From an uncultured Lachnospiraceae bacterium (GTDB lineage Bacteria > Bacillota > Clostridia > Lachnospirales > Lachnospiraceae), in contig URMK01000019.1 in NCBI GenBank assembly GCA_900548905.1, positions 1-64,000 on the forward strand: a stretch of 64,000 nt of DNA, read 5' to 3'. Both the position numbers and the translations under genes were made by a program. The notes beneath the pieces were generated by a model. It saw nothing but the letters and a program-made list of their open reading frames with translations. It was not told the DNA's origin and did not search any database. This document shows positions 26,394 to 35,057 of this stretch, in pieces. Within the stretch, counting starts at the first letter, position 1; every line of letters begins with the position of its first letter.

Positions 26394-28541
26394 ATGCATC
26401 TGCCAAAAACACTGATCCGCAATTTTGTGGCATATTTTATTATTTTTTCTATCCCCATAAGCAGCCTGGTGTTTTTTACCCATACCAAGCTGATTCAGCA
26501 ATTCCAGACTACCACCTACCAGCTGGAGCTATCCTATCAGAACAATAAGCTGAACGACTTCGATGCCAATCTCGCGCAGCTGGAAAGCATAGCCTCCCAG
26601 ATACAATTCTCCAAAGCCGATCTGCAGGAGGATATTATGAGCCGTATTGCCTTGCAGGAACAGCTGCGCTATTTCAAAGCCCTGAGCAGTTATTTGGATG
26701 AAATCATCCTTTACATACCGGACAGCAATCTTATCTACGCGGCCAAAAGCACGTATACCATGAATACCTTCGGCCGGCTTTTTGATGAATCCTTTGCCCG
26801 GCTGCTGGACGGAATGACTCCGGATGAACATTCCGCCAGAGGGCTTGTGCCCTTGCTGACGAATTCCTCCCTTTGTTTTGCTGCGCCTTACCCCATCCAT
26901 TCCCTTTATCCTTACGGCTATCTTATTTTCGTAACCATACCGGAACGGTTCCTGCCTTTTTCGGATCTGCCATATGCCCTGTATTGGGAGAACCAGCTTT
27001 TGATTAACCATACCGGACAGCCGGAGATCGCTTTCGAGGAAGGCATGCCAGAAGTACGGATGGACGGCCCGTACTGCTGCCTCGCATCCCCTTCTGACGG
27101 AAAGGGATACTCTCTTCTCACGCTCCGCAACAGCCGCCAGACCTTCGGAAGTTTTTATAAAACGCGGAAAATATTTATTCTTCTCACTGTTTTCGTATGT
27201 ACCTTTTCCACCCTGCTGCTCAGCTTCTGCAGCTATAAAAACTACAAGCCCTACCGATATCTGAAAAACGCTCTGATGAAAACCGGTCTGATAACGGAAA
27301 ACACGGCACAGTCCAAATCGGAAATCTACCAGGCCATTCAGACACTGGATATGCTGACACGTCATAACCGCCTGCTCGACAAACAGATAGTGAGGGAGCA
27401 ATACACCTCCCGAAGCATGCTGCTGAACCGGCTTCTGAATAATCAGTACGATAAACCGGAAGTATTGAACCACAGCCTGGAAAATTACCGTGTCACTTTG
27501 CAGTCGGCATATTATACCGCCTGTATTTTAAAATTGAGCAAAAAGCCGGATGAAAATTTCTTCCTGGACAATCCTCTTTCTTATGCTGCCTATCCCGACT
27601 GCAGGATCTACTGTACGCTGGAAGCGGATTCCCGCATCTGTGCCGTCATCGGTTCCAGCTACGGAAGCAATACCCAGTTGCAGCCCCTGCTCCGGACCAT
27701 GCTCCTCCTGCTGAACCAACAGCAAATCGACGGGGAAATCTATGCCGGTTCACCCGTAAACGACATAGACCAGATCCATACTTCCTATGTGGAAGCGCTG
27801 TATAAATACAACTACGAGCTTCCCCCGGAAAACCGGATCCATTATTACAGGCCGGCATCCCGGGGAAATCCGGTTATCCTGTACCCGCAGGAGGAGCTGA
27901 ACTGCCTGCAGAACGCCCTTCAGGCGCAGAGCCGTGACAAGACCTTCGCTATCCTGGAAAGCCTGCGCTGCCAGCTTTCCCAGGATGCCTTCAGCTATTC
28001 CATGCAAAAAACCATCTGCTATGAGGTTTTCCATGTTATTTACAGAGAATATCCCGATATCCTTTTCTCCGGGAGCCGTACGATCAGCTATTATCTGTCC
28101 CGCCTCTCCAAAATCAACACGATCGATGATGCGATCTCTTTCTTTACACTGCTTCAAAACACCTTTGCCGACGGCACGGAACCCGGATCCGCCTCTCCGG
28201 AGGCCTGCATGAATGACAAAATGGAGCGTATTCAGAGCTATATCCAGGAAAATTATACCGATACCGGCTTTTATCTCGGAGCGGTGGCTGATTATTTTCA
28301 TTTATCCTTGAACAACTTGAGCCAGCAGTTTAAGCGTCATCTGGGAATGAGCCCTGCCAAATATATTACAATCCTGAGAATCGATAAAGCAAAAGAGCTC
28401 CTGACCAAAACCAATAAGCCGGTTAAGGAAATCGCTCTGGAAATAGGCTATTCAGATTCCTCCGTATTTGTAAGGAACTTTAAGAATGCCACCTCCTTCA
28501 CACCCGTGCAGTACCGGGAAACGGTTCGGGTATCCTGCTGA
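26394..28541 (+). CDS. Membrane-anchored AraC-family regulator
   Basis: This one-component regulator has about 715 residues. It has an N-terminal membrane helix (about 10-30), an extracellular sensor (about 31-255), a second helix (about 260-282, FILLTVFVCTFSTLLLSF) and a cytoplasmic linker. The AraC HTH pair at the C-terminus (about 610-710) ends in IGYSDSSVFVRNFKNATSFTPVQYR. There is no kinase or receiver domain, so signal sensing and DNA binding are in one chain. It is divergent from the sulfatase cluster and probably controls it, in parallel with the kinase-regulator pair at the cluster's other end. Start 26394 follows AAAGGA; an earlier ATG would fall before the predicted transcript start. 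Confidence 0.9.
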   Translation: MHLPKTLIRNFVAYFIIFSIPISSLVFFTHTKLIQQFQTTTYQLELSYQNNKLNDFDANLAQLESIASQIQFSKADLQEDIMSRIALQEQLRYFKALSSYLDEIILYIPDSNLIYAAKSTYTMNTFGRLFDESFARLLDGMTPDEHSARGLVPLLTNSSLCFAAPYPIHSLYPYGYLIFVTIPERFLPFSDLPYALYWENQLLINHTGQPEIAFEEGMPEVRMDGPYCCLASPSDGKGYSLLTLRNSRQTFGSFYKTRKIFILLTVFVCTFSTLLLSFCSYKNYKPYRYLKNALMKTGLITENTAQSKSEIYQAIQTLDMLTRHNRLLDKQIVREQYTSRSMLLNRLLNNQYDKPEVLNHSLENYRVTLQSAYYTACILKLSKKPDENFFLDNPLSYAAYPDCRIYCTLEADSRICAVIGSSYGSNTQLQPLLRTMLLLLNQQQIDGEIYAGSPVNDIDQIHTSYVEALYKYNYELPPENRIHYYRPASRGNPVILYPQEELNCLQNALQAQSRDKTFAILESLRCQLSQDAFSYSMQKTICYEVFHVIYREYPDILFSGSRTISYYLSRLSKINTIDDAISFFTLLQNTFADGTEPGSASPEACMNDKMERIQSYIQENYTDTGFYLGAVADYFHLSLNNLSQQFKRHLGMSPAKYITILRIDKAKELLTKTNKPVKEIALEIGYSDSSVFVRNFKNATSFTPVQYRETVRVSC

Positions 28542-28743
28542 ACTATACTTTTTGAAAGCTATACCGAATCGGTCCAAGAATGCATCCGCATAGAGCAACG
28601 GTGCTGTATGCCCCTTATCAGAAGTATACGGCCATATTTGTCAGAAATCCTTTTGTACTTTTTACGGTAGTCAGCATTTTTATCAAGACTGTAGATAAAA
28701 GACTGCATTTGTGATACTATAAATAAAAAGAAGGTGAAGTCAT

Positions 28744-29061
28744 TTGGAATTAGATATCAATGTTTTACGTAAGATATGTCTACCTGAAAATATAGAATTA
28801 ACAATGCATGCAGCCAAGCGGTTAGAACAGCGTGATATCTCAATTGAAGATGTAATGAACTGTATTATACAAAGGGAAATCATTGAACAGTACCCAACCG
28901 ATTATCCTTTTCCCAGCTGCTTGATATTGGGCACTTCTGTGAGTGGAAAATTTTTACATGCAGTCATTGGAAGTAATCAATCACAGCTTTGGATAATTAC
29001 AGCATATTATCCGGATATTAACAAATGGAGTGAAGATTTCAAAGCAAGAAAGGAGAACTAA
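28744..29061 (+). CDS. DUF4258 family protein, toxin-like partner
   Basis: This 105-residue protein has a DUF4258-type core: HAAKRLEQRDISIEDVMNCI near the N-terminus and WIITAYYPDINKW near the C-terminus, a pattern also seen in RelE-like folds. It uses a TTG start with AGGTGA 6 bp upstream. One base separates it from the zinc-finger gene that follows, the usual arrangement of a toxin-antitoxin-like pair in Clostridia. Whether it is toxic is untested. Confidence 0.8.
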   Translation: MELDINVLRKICLPENIELTMHAAKRLEQRDISIEDVMNCIIQREIIEQYPTDYPFPSCLILGTSVSGKFLHAVIGSNQSQLWIITAYYPDINKWSEDFKARKEN

Positions 29062-29062
29062 T

Positions 29063-29290
29063 ATGGGTTGTTTTTTATGTAATGGTGACTTAGAGAAAGC
29101 TACTACAACATATATGACAGATTATAATAACTGCTATATTATTATTAAGAATGTGCCTTGTACGAAATGTACCCAGTGTGGCGAAGTTTATCTAAATGGC
29201 GTTACCGTACAAAAAATTGAATCAATTATTAAAAAGCTTAAGGCTGCTTTGACAGAGATTGCCGTTGTGGATTTTACACATGCCGCCTAG
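29063..29290 (+). CDS. YgiT-type zinc-finger protein, antitoxin-like
   Basis: This 75-residue protein has two Cys pairs (CFLC near the start; CTKCTQC about residues 35-41) of the YgiT/MqsA N-terminal zinc finger, then a short helical tail. No C-terminal HTH is present, so it may neutralise its partner but need not bind DNA. Start ATG lies behind AAAGGAG and 1 bp after the DUF4258 stop codon, so translation is probably coupled. Confidence 0.8.
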   Translation: MGCFLCNGDLEKATTTYMTDYNNCYIIIKNVPCTKCTQCGEVYLNGVTVQKIESIIKKLKAALTEIAVVDFTHAA

Positions 29291-29354
29291 AGCGCCATGT
29301 AATTTGTCAAGGAAAGAACCAATTGCAATTGTATTTTAATAGCGGCGAAACGTT

Positions 29355-29376
29355 CAGTTCAGACTTGTCTGAACTG
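29355..29376. repeat. Hairpin of the GTTCAGAC/GTCTGAAC family
   Basis: A 10-bp perfect stem, CAGTTCAGAC with GTCTGAACTG, and a TT loop lie between the zinc-finger gene and the convergent sulfatase gene. The core GTTCAGACTTGTCTGAAC is identical to that at 47783-47800. It could act as a bidirectional stop element, although no U-tract follows. Confidence 0.6.
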
Positions 29377-29438
29377 TTACTGCATCCAGCCCCCAAAAGC
29401 TTTGCGATGGGCCGGATGCCTGTATCCATCACACTTAC

Positions 29439-30983
29439 TTATCCCCGCGCCGCTCTCTCCCGGATATCCGCCACATCCCCGGAATTGTCCCCGAACCTGT
29501 CCATATTGGCAAGCAGCCTCCTGCGCAGTTCGGAAACCACCTCCCGATATTGGGCATCATGAATCAGGTTTTGCCGCTCAAAGGGATCCGCTTCCAGATC
29601 ATACACTTCATGCACATCCTTCTCCGTGGCAATATACTTGTAATTCTTATAATACAGCGTGCGCTGGGCGGCCCGGATTCCGAAGTGCCCGAAATGCTCG
29701 GCCATAAAATCCTCCCGCCAGCCGGTATTTTCGTTATGAACCAGGCCGGACAGACCTGCCCCGTCCATATAGTCCGGGACCTTAAGTCCCGCCGCCTCCA
29801 GCACGGTAGGCGTCAGATCCAGATTGCTCACCAGCCTGTCGCATACGTTTCCTGCCGGCGCCCCCGGCCACCGGATTACCAGCGGGATATGCATCACTTC
29901 TTCCATCATATCCCCCGCCTTATCCACCAGGCCGCCATGGCTTCCCAGGGCATCCCCGTGATCGGCGGTATATATGACCACCGTATTCCCGGCCATCCCT
30001 TTTTCCTCCAGCTTATCAAGCATTTCTCCTACCGCCTTATCAATATAAGAATAGTGCTCATAGGCCCGTTTCATCAGCGGCTGCCACTCTTCCCAGGTCT
30101 GAAGCGGATTCCTGTCATGGATCCGTTCCCGGAAATCCTGTACCATCTGCGCCTTCTGCGCAGGCGGTTCCTGAAAGGTGGGATATTCCTGTATCTCCTC
30201 AGCACACAGAAGATCCTTCATTTCCCAGGGAACCTGATACGCATGGTGGGGCCCCCACATATCCACCCGCACGGCAAAAGGCTCTCCGTTCTGTGAGCAG
30301 CCTTCCATCCAGTCCAAAGCGGAATTGGTAATAAAGTCGGATTCATGCACCTTCCCGGTATCCTTCAGGATTCCGGCGCAGTACATATTGAAATTATCCG
30401 ATTCCGTCAGATCATAATCCCCGTTTTCATAGGTTTTCTCCGAAATCACCCTGCCGTTTTCCTGCTTAAATACGGTGGACATCCCCCATTCCTGCTGGTA
30501 TATGGGATTCCCGTAACCGTTTTTTGCCAGATAATCCCGGTATTCCTCCATATGGTACGGATTCCCGTAGCCCTCCGGGTAAAAGCCTTCCAGCCCCTTT
30601 TCCCTGAAATTTTCATAACCGCTGTGATTTTTTCCGAAATATGCGGTACGGTATCCCAGGCTCTGCAGGTAGTCCGTGTAAAACGGCAGCCCGCAGTCCG
30701 GGTATTCCCCGTTATCCAGTTTCCCGTGATGGTTGGCATAAACCCCGGTGAGCATGGCAGCCCGGGCCGGAAGACATAAGGGATGGACGGAATGGCAGTT
30801 TGTAAATTCACAGCCCTCCCGTGCCAGCCGCTCATAAGCAGGCAGGACCGGCACGGCCCCCTTCATCAATTTGTAATGCCGGAAGGTTACATGATCCAAT
30901 ACAATCCACAAAATATTAAGCTTTGTCCCGCTATTTTCCGGTAACCCGTCCGCCGCGCATCCTTTTTTTCTCTCAGGTTCCAT
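29439..30983 (-). CDS. Type I sulfatase, Cys-type (S1), cytoplasmic
   Basis: This 514-residue sulfatase has the signature Cys70-Leu-Pro-Ala-Arg (in SVHPLCLPARAAMLTG), with metal-site stretches LNILWIVLDHV and YTADHGDALGSHGG. There is no signal peptide, so it should act on imported substrate and needs anSME for formylglycine. Start ATG is behind AAGGAGGAGG. It lies 26 bp downstream of the GH51 arabinofuranosidase gene, a two-gene operon that ties desulfation to arabinoside cleavage. Confidence 0.93.
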   Translation of the reverse strand: MEPERKKGCAADGLPENSGTKLNILWIVLDHVTFRHYKLMKGAVPVLPAYERLAREGCEFTNCHSVHPLCLPARAAMLTGVYANHHGKLDNGEYPDCGLPFYTDYLQSLGYRTAYFGKNHSGYENFREKGLEGFYPEGYGNPYHMEEYRDYLAKNGYGNPIYQQEWGMSTVFKQENGRVISEKTYENGDYDLTESDNFNMYCAGILKDTGKVHESDFITNSALDWMEGCSQNGEPFAVRVDMWGPHHAYQVPWEMKDLLCAEEIQEYPTFQEPPAQKAQMVQDFRERIHDRNPLQTWEEWQPLMKRAYEHYSYIDKAVGEMLDKLEEKGMAGNTVVIYTADHGDALGSHGGLVDKAGDMMEEVMHIPLVIRWPGAPAGNVCDRLVSNLDLTPTVLEAAGLKVPDYMDGAGLSGLVHNENTGWREDFMAEHFGHFGIRAAQRTLYYKNYKYIATEKDVHEVYDLEADPFERQNLIHDAQYREVVSELRRRLLANMDRFGDNSGDVADIRERAARG

Positions 30984-31009
30984 TTGTTTCCTCCTCCTTA
31001 ACTCTATCC

Positions 31010-32545
31010 CTACAGCCTGATACGGATCATATTCCAGGAATAAGCCGCCAGCTTCACCGTCAGTTTTCCGTCTTCCAGCTTATAATCGCTGCCGGAATGG
31101 GGAACCACCCTGTCCGGGCAGTCTGCGGAATTGGTCAATTTCAAATCCGGGCTGGTCAAAACCTGCATATCCTCTACCCTGCATCCGGGATAATCCCGCA
31201 GATCACAGTCGGTTATCAGGTCCCCGGTTCCCTTATTCAGGGCAAAGATCGTGAGATAATCCTTTTCCTCACTCTCCACCGCCACGGCATCCAGTACCGG
31301 GACATCCGTATAATCCCTGCTGTCATATTTGGGCGCGTCCACCAAAACCTCCAGAGCGGTGCCCCTGCCGTAAACGGAAGTCTGGAGGTACGGATAATAA
31401 ATCGTCTGTTTCCAGATACGCCCTCCGTTTTCCGTCATAATAGGGGCGATCACGTTTACGAGCTGGGCCTGGCAGGCTACCTTCACACGGTCCGCATGAC
31501 GGAGCAGGGAAATCAGCATGCCGCCTACCAGCAGCGCATCCTCAAAGGTATAAATATCCTCGTTAAAGGAGGGGCCTTCCTGCCATTTGACGGCTTTTTC
31601 GTTTTCCGGGAAGGCATGGAACCATACATTCCACTCGTCAAAGGATATGTTGATCTTCTTTTTGGAACGTTTTTTTGCCTGTACATAATCACAGACAGCT
31701 ATGATGTTTTCAATGAAATGATCCATGTCCATGGTATTGGCAAGGAAATTAGGGGTATCCTCCTGTTGGTTCCCGTAGTACTGATGCATGGAAATATAAT
31801 CCACAAAATCATAGGTGTGATCCAGAACCGTAGTTTCCCAGTCATAACAGGTCGCCATCCCGGAATTGGAGCTTCCGCAGGCCACCAGTTCAATGGTGGG
31901 ATCCACCCATTTCATTACCTTGGCCGTCTCGCTGGCAAGCCTTCCGTATTCCTGTGCTGTTTTATGACCGATCTGCCAGGGGCCGTCCATCTCATTTCCC
32001 AGGTTCCACAGCCTGACATTATGCGGTTCCCTGTATCCGTTCTGAATCCGCAGGTCGCTCCAATAGGTACCGGAAGAAAAATTACAGTATTCCACCAGAT
32101 TCCGTGCGGCATCCGCCCCTCTTGTCCCCAGATTCACCGCCATCATCACATCCGTGCCTGCCCTGCGGCTCCATTCGCAGAATTCATCCGTGCCCATCTG
32201 GTTGTTTTCCACCGCAAACCAGGCCAGCTCCGTGCGCTTCGGCCTCTTCTCCTTCGGCCCGATACCGTCCTCCCAATTGTATCCGGATACGAAATTGCCG
32301 CCGGGATAACGCACAATCGGTACCTGCAGCTGTCTGGTCAGTTCAATCACATCCCTGCGGAACCCCATATCATCTGCCAGCGGATGACCGGGATCGTAAA
32401 TCCCTCCGTAAACCGCCCTGCCGATATGCTCGATGAACGATCCGTATAGCCGTTTGTCAATCCTGCCAATCCGGAAATCCCTGTCCAGTTTCAGGACCGC
32501 TTTCCCCGGATCCCCTTCGTGTTTTTTGGTCACATTCTGTTCCAT
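31010..32545 (-). CDS. GH51 alpha-L-arabinofuranosidase
   Basis: This 511-residue retaining glycosidase removes terminal alpha-L-arabinofuranose. The GH51 hallmarks are clear: YGSFIEHIGRAVYGGIYDP at the N-terminus, acid/base Glu185 in LWNLGNEMDG, and nucleophile Glu304 in ISFDEWNVWF, with a C-terminal beta domain. No secretion signal is present, so it is intracellular, as for most Bacillota GH51 enzymes that trim imported arabino-oligosaccharides. It is first in an operon with a sulfatase. A TTAACGTTAA palindrome about 95 bp upstream fits control by the adjacent LacI protein. Confidence 0.93.
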   Translation of the reverse strand: MEQNVTKKHEGDPGKAVLKLDRDFRIGRIDKRLYGSFIEHIGRAVYGGIYDPGHPLADDMGFRRDVIELTRQLQVPIVRYPGGNFVSGYNWEDGIGPKEKRPKRTELAWFAVENNQMGTDEFCEWSRRAGTDVMMAVNLGTRGADAARNLVEYCNFSSGTYWSDLRIQNGYREPHNVRLWNLGNEMDGPWQIGHKTAQEYGRLASETAKVMKWVDPTIELVACGSSNSGMATCYDWETTVLDHTYDFVDYISMHQYYGNQQEDTPNFLANTMDMDHFIENIIAVCDYVQAKKRSKKKINISFDEWNVWFHAFPENEKAVKWQEGPSFNEDIYTFEDALLVGGMLISLLRHADRVKVACQAQLVNVIAPIMTENGGRIWKQTIYYPYLQTSVYGRGTALEVLVDAPKYDSRDYTDVPVLDAVAVESEEKDYLTIFALNKGTGDLITDCDLRDYPGCRVEDMQVLTSPDLKLTNSADCPDRVVPHSGSDYKLEDGKLTVKLAAYSWNMIRIRL

Positions 32546-32633
32546 GTCTTATCCTCCTCCATGATATTGCTTATTATCCTACTATTATCGTAACCGTCCA
32601 GACACGCTCCAGCCCGGACAGTCACATAGTATT

Positions 32634-32656
32634 GTTACCATTAACGTTAACATAGC
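32634..32656. promoter_or_regulatory. Likely LacI-type operator upstream of GH51
   Basis: TTAACGTTAA (32641-32650) is a perfect 10-bp palindrome with the central CG typical of LacI-family sites. The block GTTACCATTAACGTTAACAT is nearly repeated at 33958-33974, overlapping the -35 box of the glycyl-radical operon. This links both operons to one regulator. Confidence 0.6.
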
Positions 32657-32762
32657 ATGTTAAAAAAAAGAGGCCGCCTGCTGCCGCCCCGGGCGACCGG
32701 TTAAAATGCCGCACAGGGGGACTGCCGCCTGTATGATGCCTGTATGATGTCCGTATTGCTCT

Positions 32763-33782
32763 CTACGCTCCCGCAACCGTTCCCCCTTCCACAACTGCGG
32801 TTTCCAGAACCACGCATTCCTCCATGTCCCCCTTCTGCCCTTCCAGCTTCTTCAGCAGGATTTCCACGCTTCTTTTCGCCATGGTGGTTTTGGAAGAGGA
32901 CACCGATGTCAAATGCACCGGATAGGGATACTTAATATTGTCAAAACCAACAACGGAGCACGTTTCCGGCACTTTCCTTCCCAGTTCCCCCAGAATACAG
33001 ATAACCTGCCAGGCAAGAATATCATTAAATACCAGCACCGCCGTATACTTCTCCTGCCGGGACAGGATTTCCTTCATTTTCTCCGTCCCCCTACGGGACG
33101 CAACCGGCACCGTTTCCACCAGGTCGCTGCGAAAGGGGATCCCTCTTTCTTCCAGCGCCATCCGGTAACCTTTCAGACGTTCTGCCGAACTGGAAATCCC
33201 CTTCGGCCCGTTCAGGAACAGAATATCCCGGTGGCCTCTGTCCAGCAGATACCCGGCGGCCGCATATCCGCCGTGCACGTCATCACACACCACGTAACTG
33301 GCATCCTCTCCGGAAAAATGCCTTCCTATCATCACAAAAGGCTTCCCATGCATCTGCAGGAAACGGATGTTCTCCTCCCCTCCCGGAGCCGGGCAGAGAA
33401 TAATCCCGTCCACGTTCTGGCTCAGTGAGGTAGTAATTGCCTGCCTTTCCATAGCCGCCTTTTCTTCCGTATTAAAAATAATGGAATTATATCCCCTTCT
33501 CTGGAGCAGCGTCTGCATTTCCTTAACCATCACACTGAAATGGGGATTGGAGATATCTCCCACCAGAATCGCTATATTCCTGCTCACCCCCGACCGCAGG
33601 AAACTGGCGAGCGCGTTGGCAATGTATCCCATCCGGGACGCCTCTTCCCGTATAACCGCCTTCGTTTCCTCCGATATATCCGGTTTATCCGCAAGCGCCC
33701 GGGATACGGTATTCGCAGAGAACCCCGTAGCCTGGGCAATATCCTTTAATGTCACATTTCCTGTTTTTTTTCTGGCTGCCAT
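32763..33782 (-). CDS. LacI-family transcriptional repressor
   Basis: This 339-residue repressor has an N-terminal HTH (about 11-32, TLKDIAQATGFSANTVSRAL) and hinge (about 45-60), then a sugar-binding sensor core. It lies between the GH51-sulfatase operon and the divergent glycyl radical operon. Palindromic AACGTT-centred operators stand before both, so it probably represses both and is released by a sugar. Start ATG lies 5 bp after AAGGAG. Confidence 0.92.
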   Translation of the reverse strand: MAARKKTGNVTLKDIAQATGFSANTVSRALADKPDISEETKAVIREEASRMGYIANALASFLRSGVSRNIAILVGDISNPHFSVMVKEMQTLLQRRGYNSIIFNTEEKAAMERQAITTSLSQNVDGIILCPAPGGEENIRFLQMHGKPFVMIGRHFSGEDASYVVCDDVHGGYAAAGYLLDRGHRDILFLNGPKGISSSAERLKGYRMALEERGIPFRSDLVETVPVASRRGTEKMKEILSRQEKYTAVLVFNDILAWQVICILGELGRKVPETCSVVGFDNIKYPYPVHLTSVSSSKTTMAKRSVEILLKKLEGQKGDMEECVVLETAVVEGGTVAGA

Positions 33783-33960
33783 CTCTTCTCCTTCGTCAGG
33801 TACTGCACCGTGCGCAGCTTCTCCGTGGTGCCGGTTCAGACATGCCTGAACCGGTATCCTCCGCGTTCCGGATTGGTTTCAGTTTATCACAGAATGAAAA
33901 TAAGTCAATTCTGTAATACCTACTATTTTTGAACCGCATTTTTTGTGCAACTTGTCGTTA
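33783..33960. other. Upstream part of the divergent LacI/glycyl radical region
   Basis: No gene is present. A hairpin at 33831-33854 pairs CCGGTTCAG with CTGAACCGG; its core resembles the GTCTGAACC repeat family. The LacI gene's own promoter should be here but I could not define it with confidence. Confidence 0.45.
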
Positions 33961-33968
33961 CATTAACG

Positions 33969-33997
33969 TTGACATAGAAATATTTTTATACTATACT
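33969..33997 (+). promoter_or_regulatory. Consensus sigma-A promoter of glycyl radical operon
   Basis: TTGACA (33969-33974), a spacer of exactly 17 bp (33975-33991) and TATACT (33992-33997) match consensus almost perfectly. An AACGTT half-site overlaps the -35 box and a full operator follows the -10 box, so the promoter should be strong but tightly repressed. Confidence 0.85.
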
Positions 33998-34000
33998 TCA

Positions 34001-34024
34001 ATTAACGATAACGTTATCGTTAAT
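34001..34024. promoter_or_regulatory. Perfect 24-bp palindromic operator
   Basis: Positions 34001-34024 form a perfect palindrome centred on ACGT; the core is GATAACGTTATC. It begins 3 bp after the -10 box and so covers the transcription start, the classic position for a LacI-family repressor. The half-site AACGTT is shared with the sites at 32641 and 33963. Confidence 0.85.
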
Positions 34025-34139
34025 GTAAATTCACTTCCTTTCAATGGGAAATGAGCCAAACGGACGCACTCGTTTGGAACGGAACGTTCTATTGTCCGCT
34101 TTTCACACGATAACTTCACCTCACGGGAGAAAAAATCCT

Positions 34140-35057
34140 ATGGAAAAAGGAACGATCTTCGACATCAAAGAATTTGCCGTCCACGACGGCCCCGGCGTAC
34201 GGCAGACTGTATTTCTGAAAGGTTGTCCGCTGCGCTGTCAGTGGTGTCACAATCCGGAAGGTCTGGAATCCCGCCCTCAGCTTTTGTTCAGCCGCAGCTC
34301 CTGCATCCGCTGCGGAAAATGTATGGAGGTCTGTCCTCTTGCCCCGGACCACCGGGAAATGACAGCCGGAAAACAGGACGACGGCGAAACCCCCGGTGCA
34401 TTTTTTCCCGGCCCGTCCTGTACTGCCTGCGGGGCCTGCGTTTCCGTATGCCCTATGGGACTCCGACAAATCAGCGGCCGTGTCATGACCTCTGCCCAGC
34501 TTGTGGAGGCCATACGGGAAAACAGCGATTATTACGCTGCGCTGGAAGGAGGTGTCACCTTTTCCGGCGGGGAGCCTTTGATGCAGGGCGCTTTCCTGCT
34601 GGAGGTACTGGAAGGGATTCCCGATTTACATACCGCGATAGAAACCTCCGCCTATGCATCCCCGGATCTTTTCCGCCAGGTTCTAAAGCGTCTTTCCTTT
34701 GTCATGATGGATGTAAAGCTCATGGATGCCGGCCTTCACAAACACTATACCGGCGTGGACAATGCCGTTATCCTGGAAAATCTCCGCATGCTCTGCCGGG
34801 GCGGCAAACCTTTTGTGGTGCGCATTCCTCTGATTCCCGGTGTAAACGATACCCGGGAAAACCTGGAAGCGACGGCATCTTTCCTGGCAGGGGCCGTTTC
34901 CCTGCTGCGTGTGGAATTCCTGCCCTACCACAAAACCGCAGGTGCCAAATACGGCATGCTGGGAATGGAATACCGTCCCGGCTTCGATGTGGATGCCCCC
35001 CTGCGCCTGCCTCTGACTGTTTTTGAAAACTATAAAATAAGGAGTAAAATACTATGA
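34140..35057 (+). CDS. Glycyl radical enzyme activating protein (radical SAM)
   Basis: This 305-residue activase abstracts a hydrogen from the glycine of its partner enzyme using S-adenosylmethionine. The radical-SAM cluster is Cys29-X3-Cys33-X2-Cys36 (GCPLRCQWC). An inserted ferredoxin-like segment has two more [4Fe-4S] motifs, Cys55-58-61-65 and Cys94-97-100-104, as in activases of dehydratase-type enzymes rather than PflA. The GGEPLMQ motif follows. The start at 34140 is chosen for the MEKGTIFDIKEFAVHDGPGVR family N-terminus and GGGAG. It overlaps its partner by 4 bp (ATGA). It is not the sulfatase maturase, which has a different domain order. Confidence 0.92.
   Translation: MEKGTIFDIKEFAVHDGPGVRQTVFLKGCPLRCQWCHNPEGLESRPQLLFSRSSCIRCGKCMEVCPLAPDHREMTAGKQDDGETPGAFFPGPSCTACGACVSVCPMGLRQISGRVMTSAQLVEAIRENSDYYAALEGGVTFSGGEPLMQGAFLLEVLEGIPDLHTAIETSAYASPDLFRQVLKRLSFVMMDVKLMDAGLHKHYTGVDNAVILENLRMLCRGGKPFVVRIPLIPGVNDTRENLEATASFLAGAVSLLRVEFLPYHKTAGAKYGMLGMEYRPGFDVDAPLRLPLTVFENYKIRSKIL

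Noticed and set aside
34140..35057. Sulfatase maturase (anSME) identity for the radical-SAM protein
   Set aside because: Domain order and the CX3CX2C plus two inserted ferredoxin motifs, and the overlap with a glycyl radical enzyme gene, fit an activase instead.
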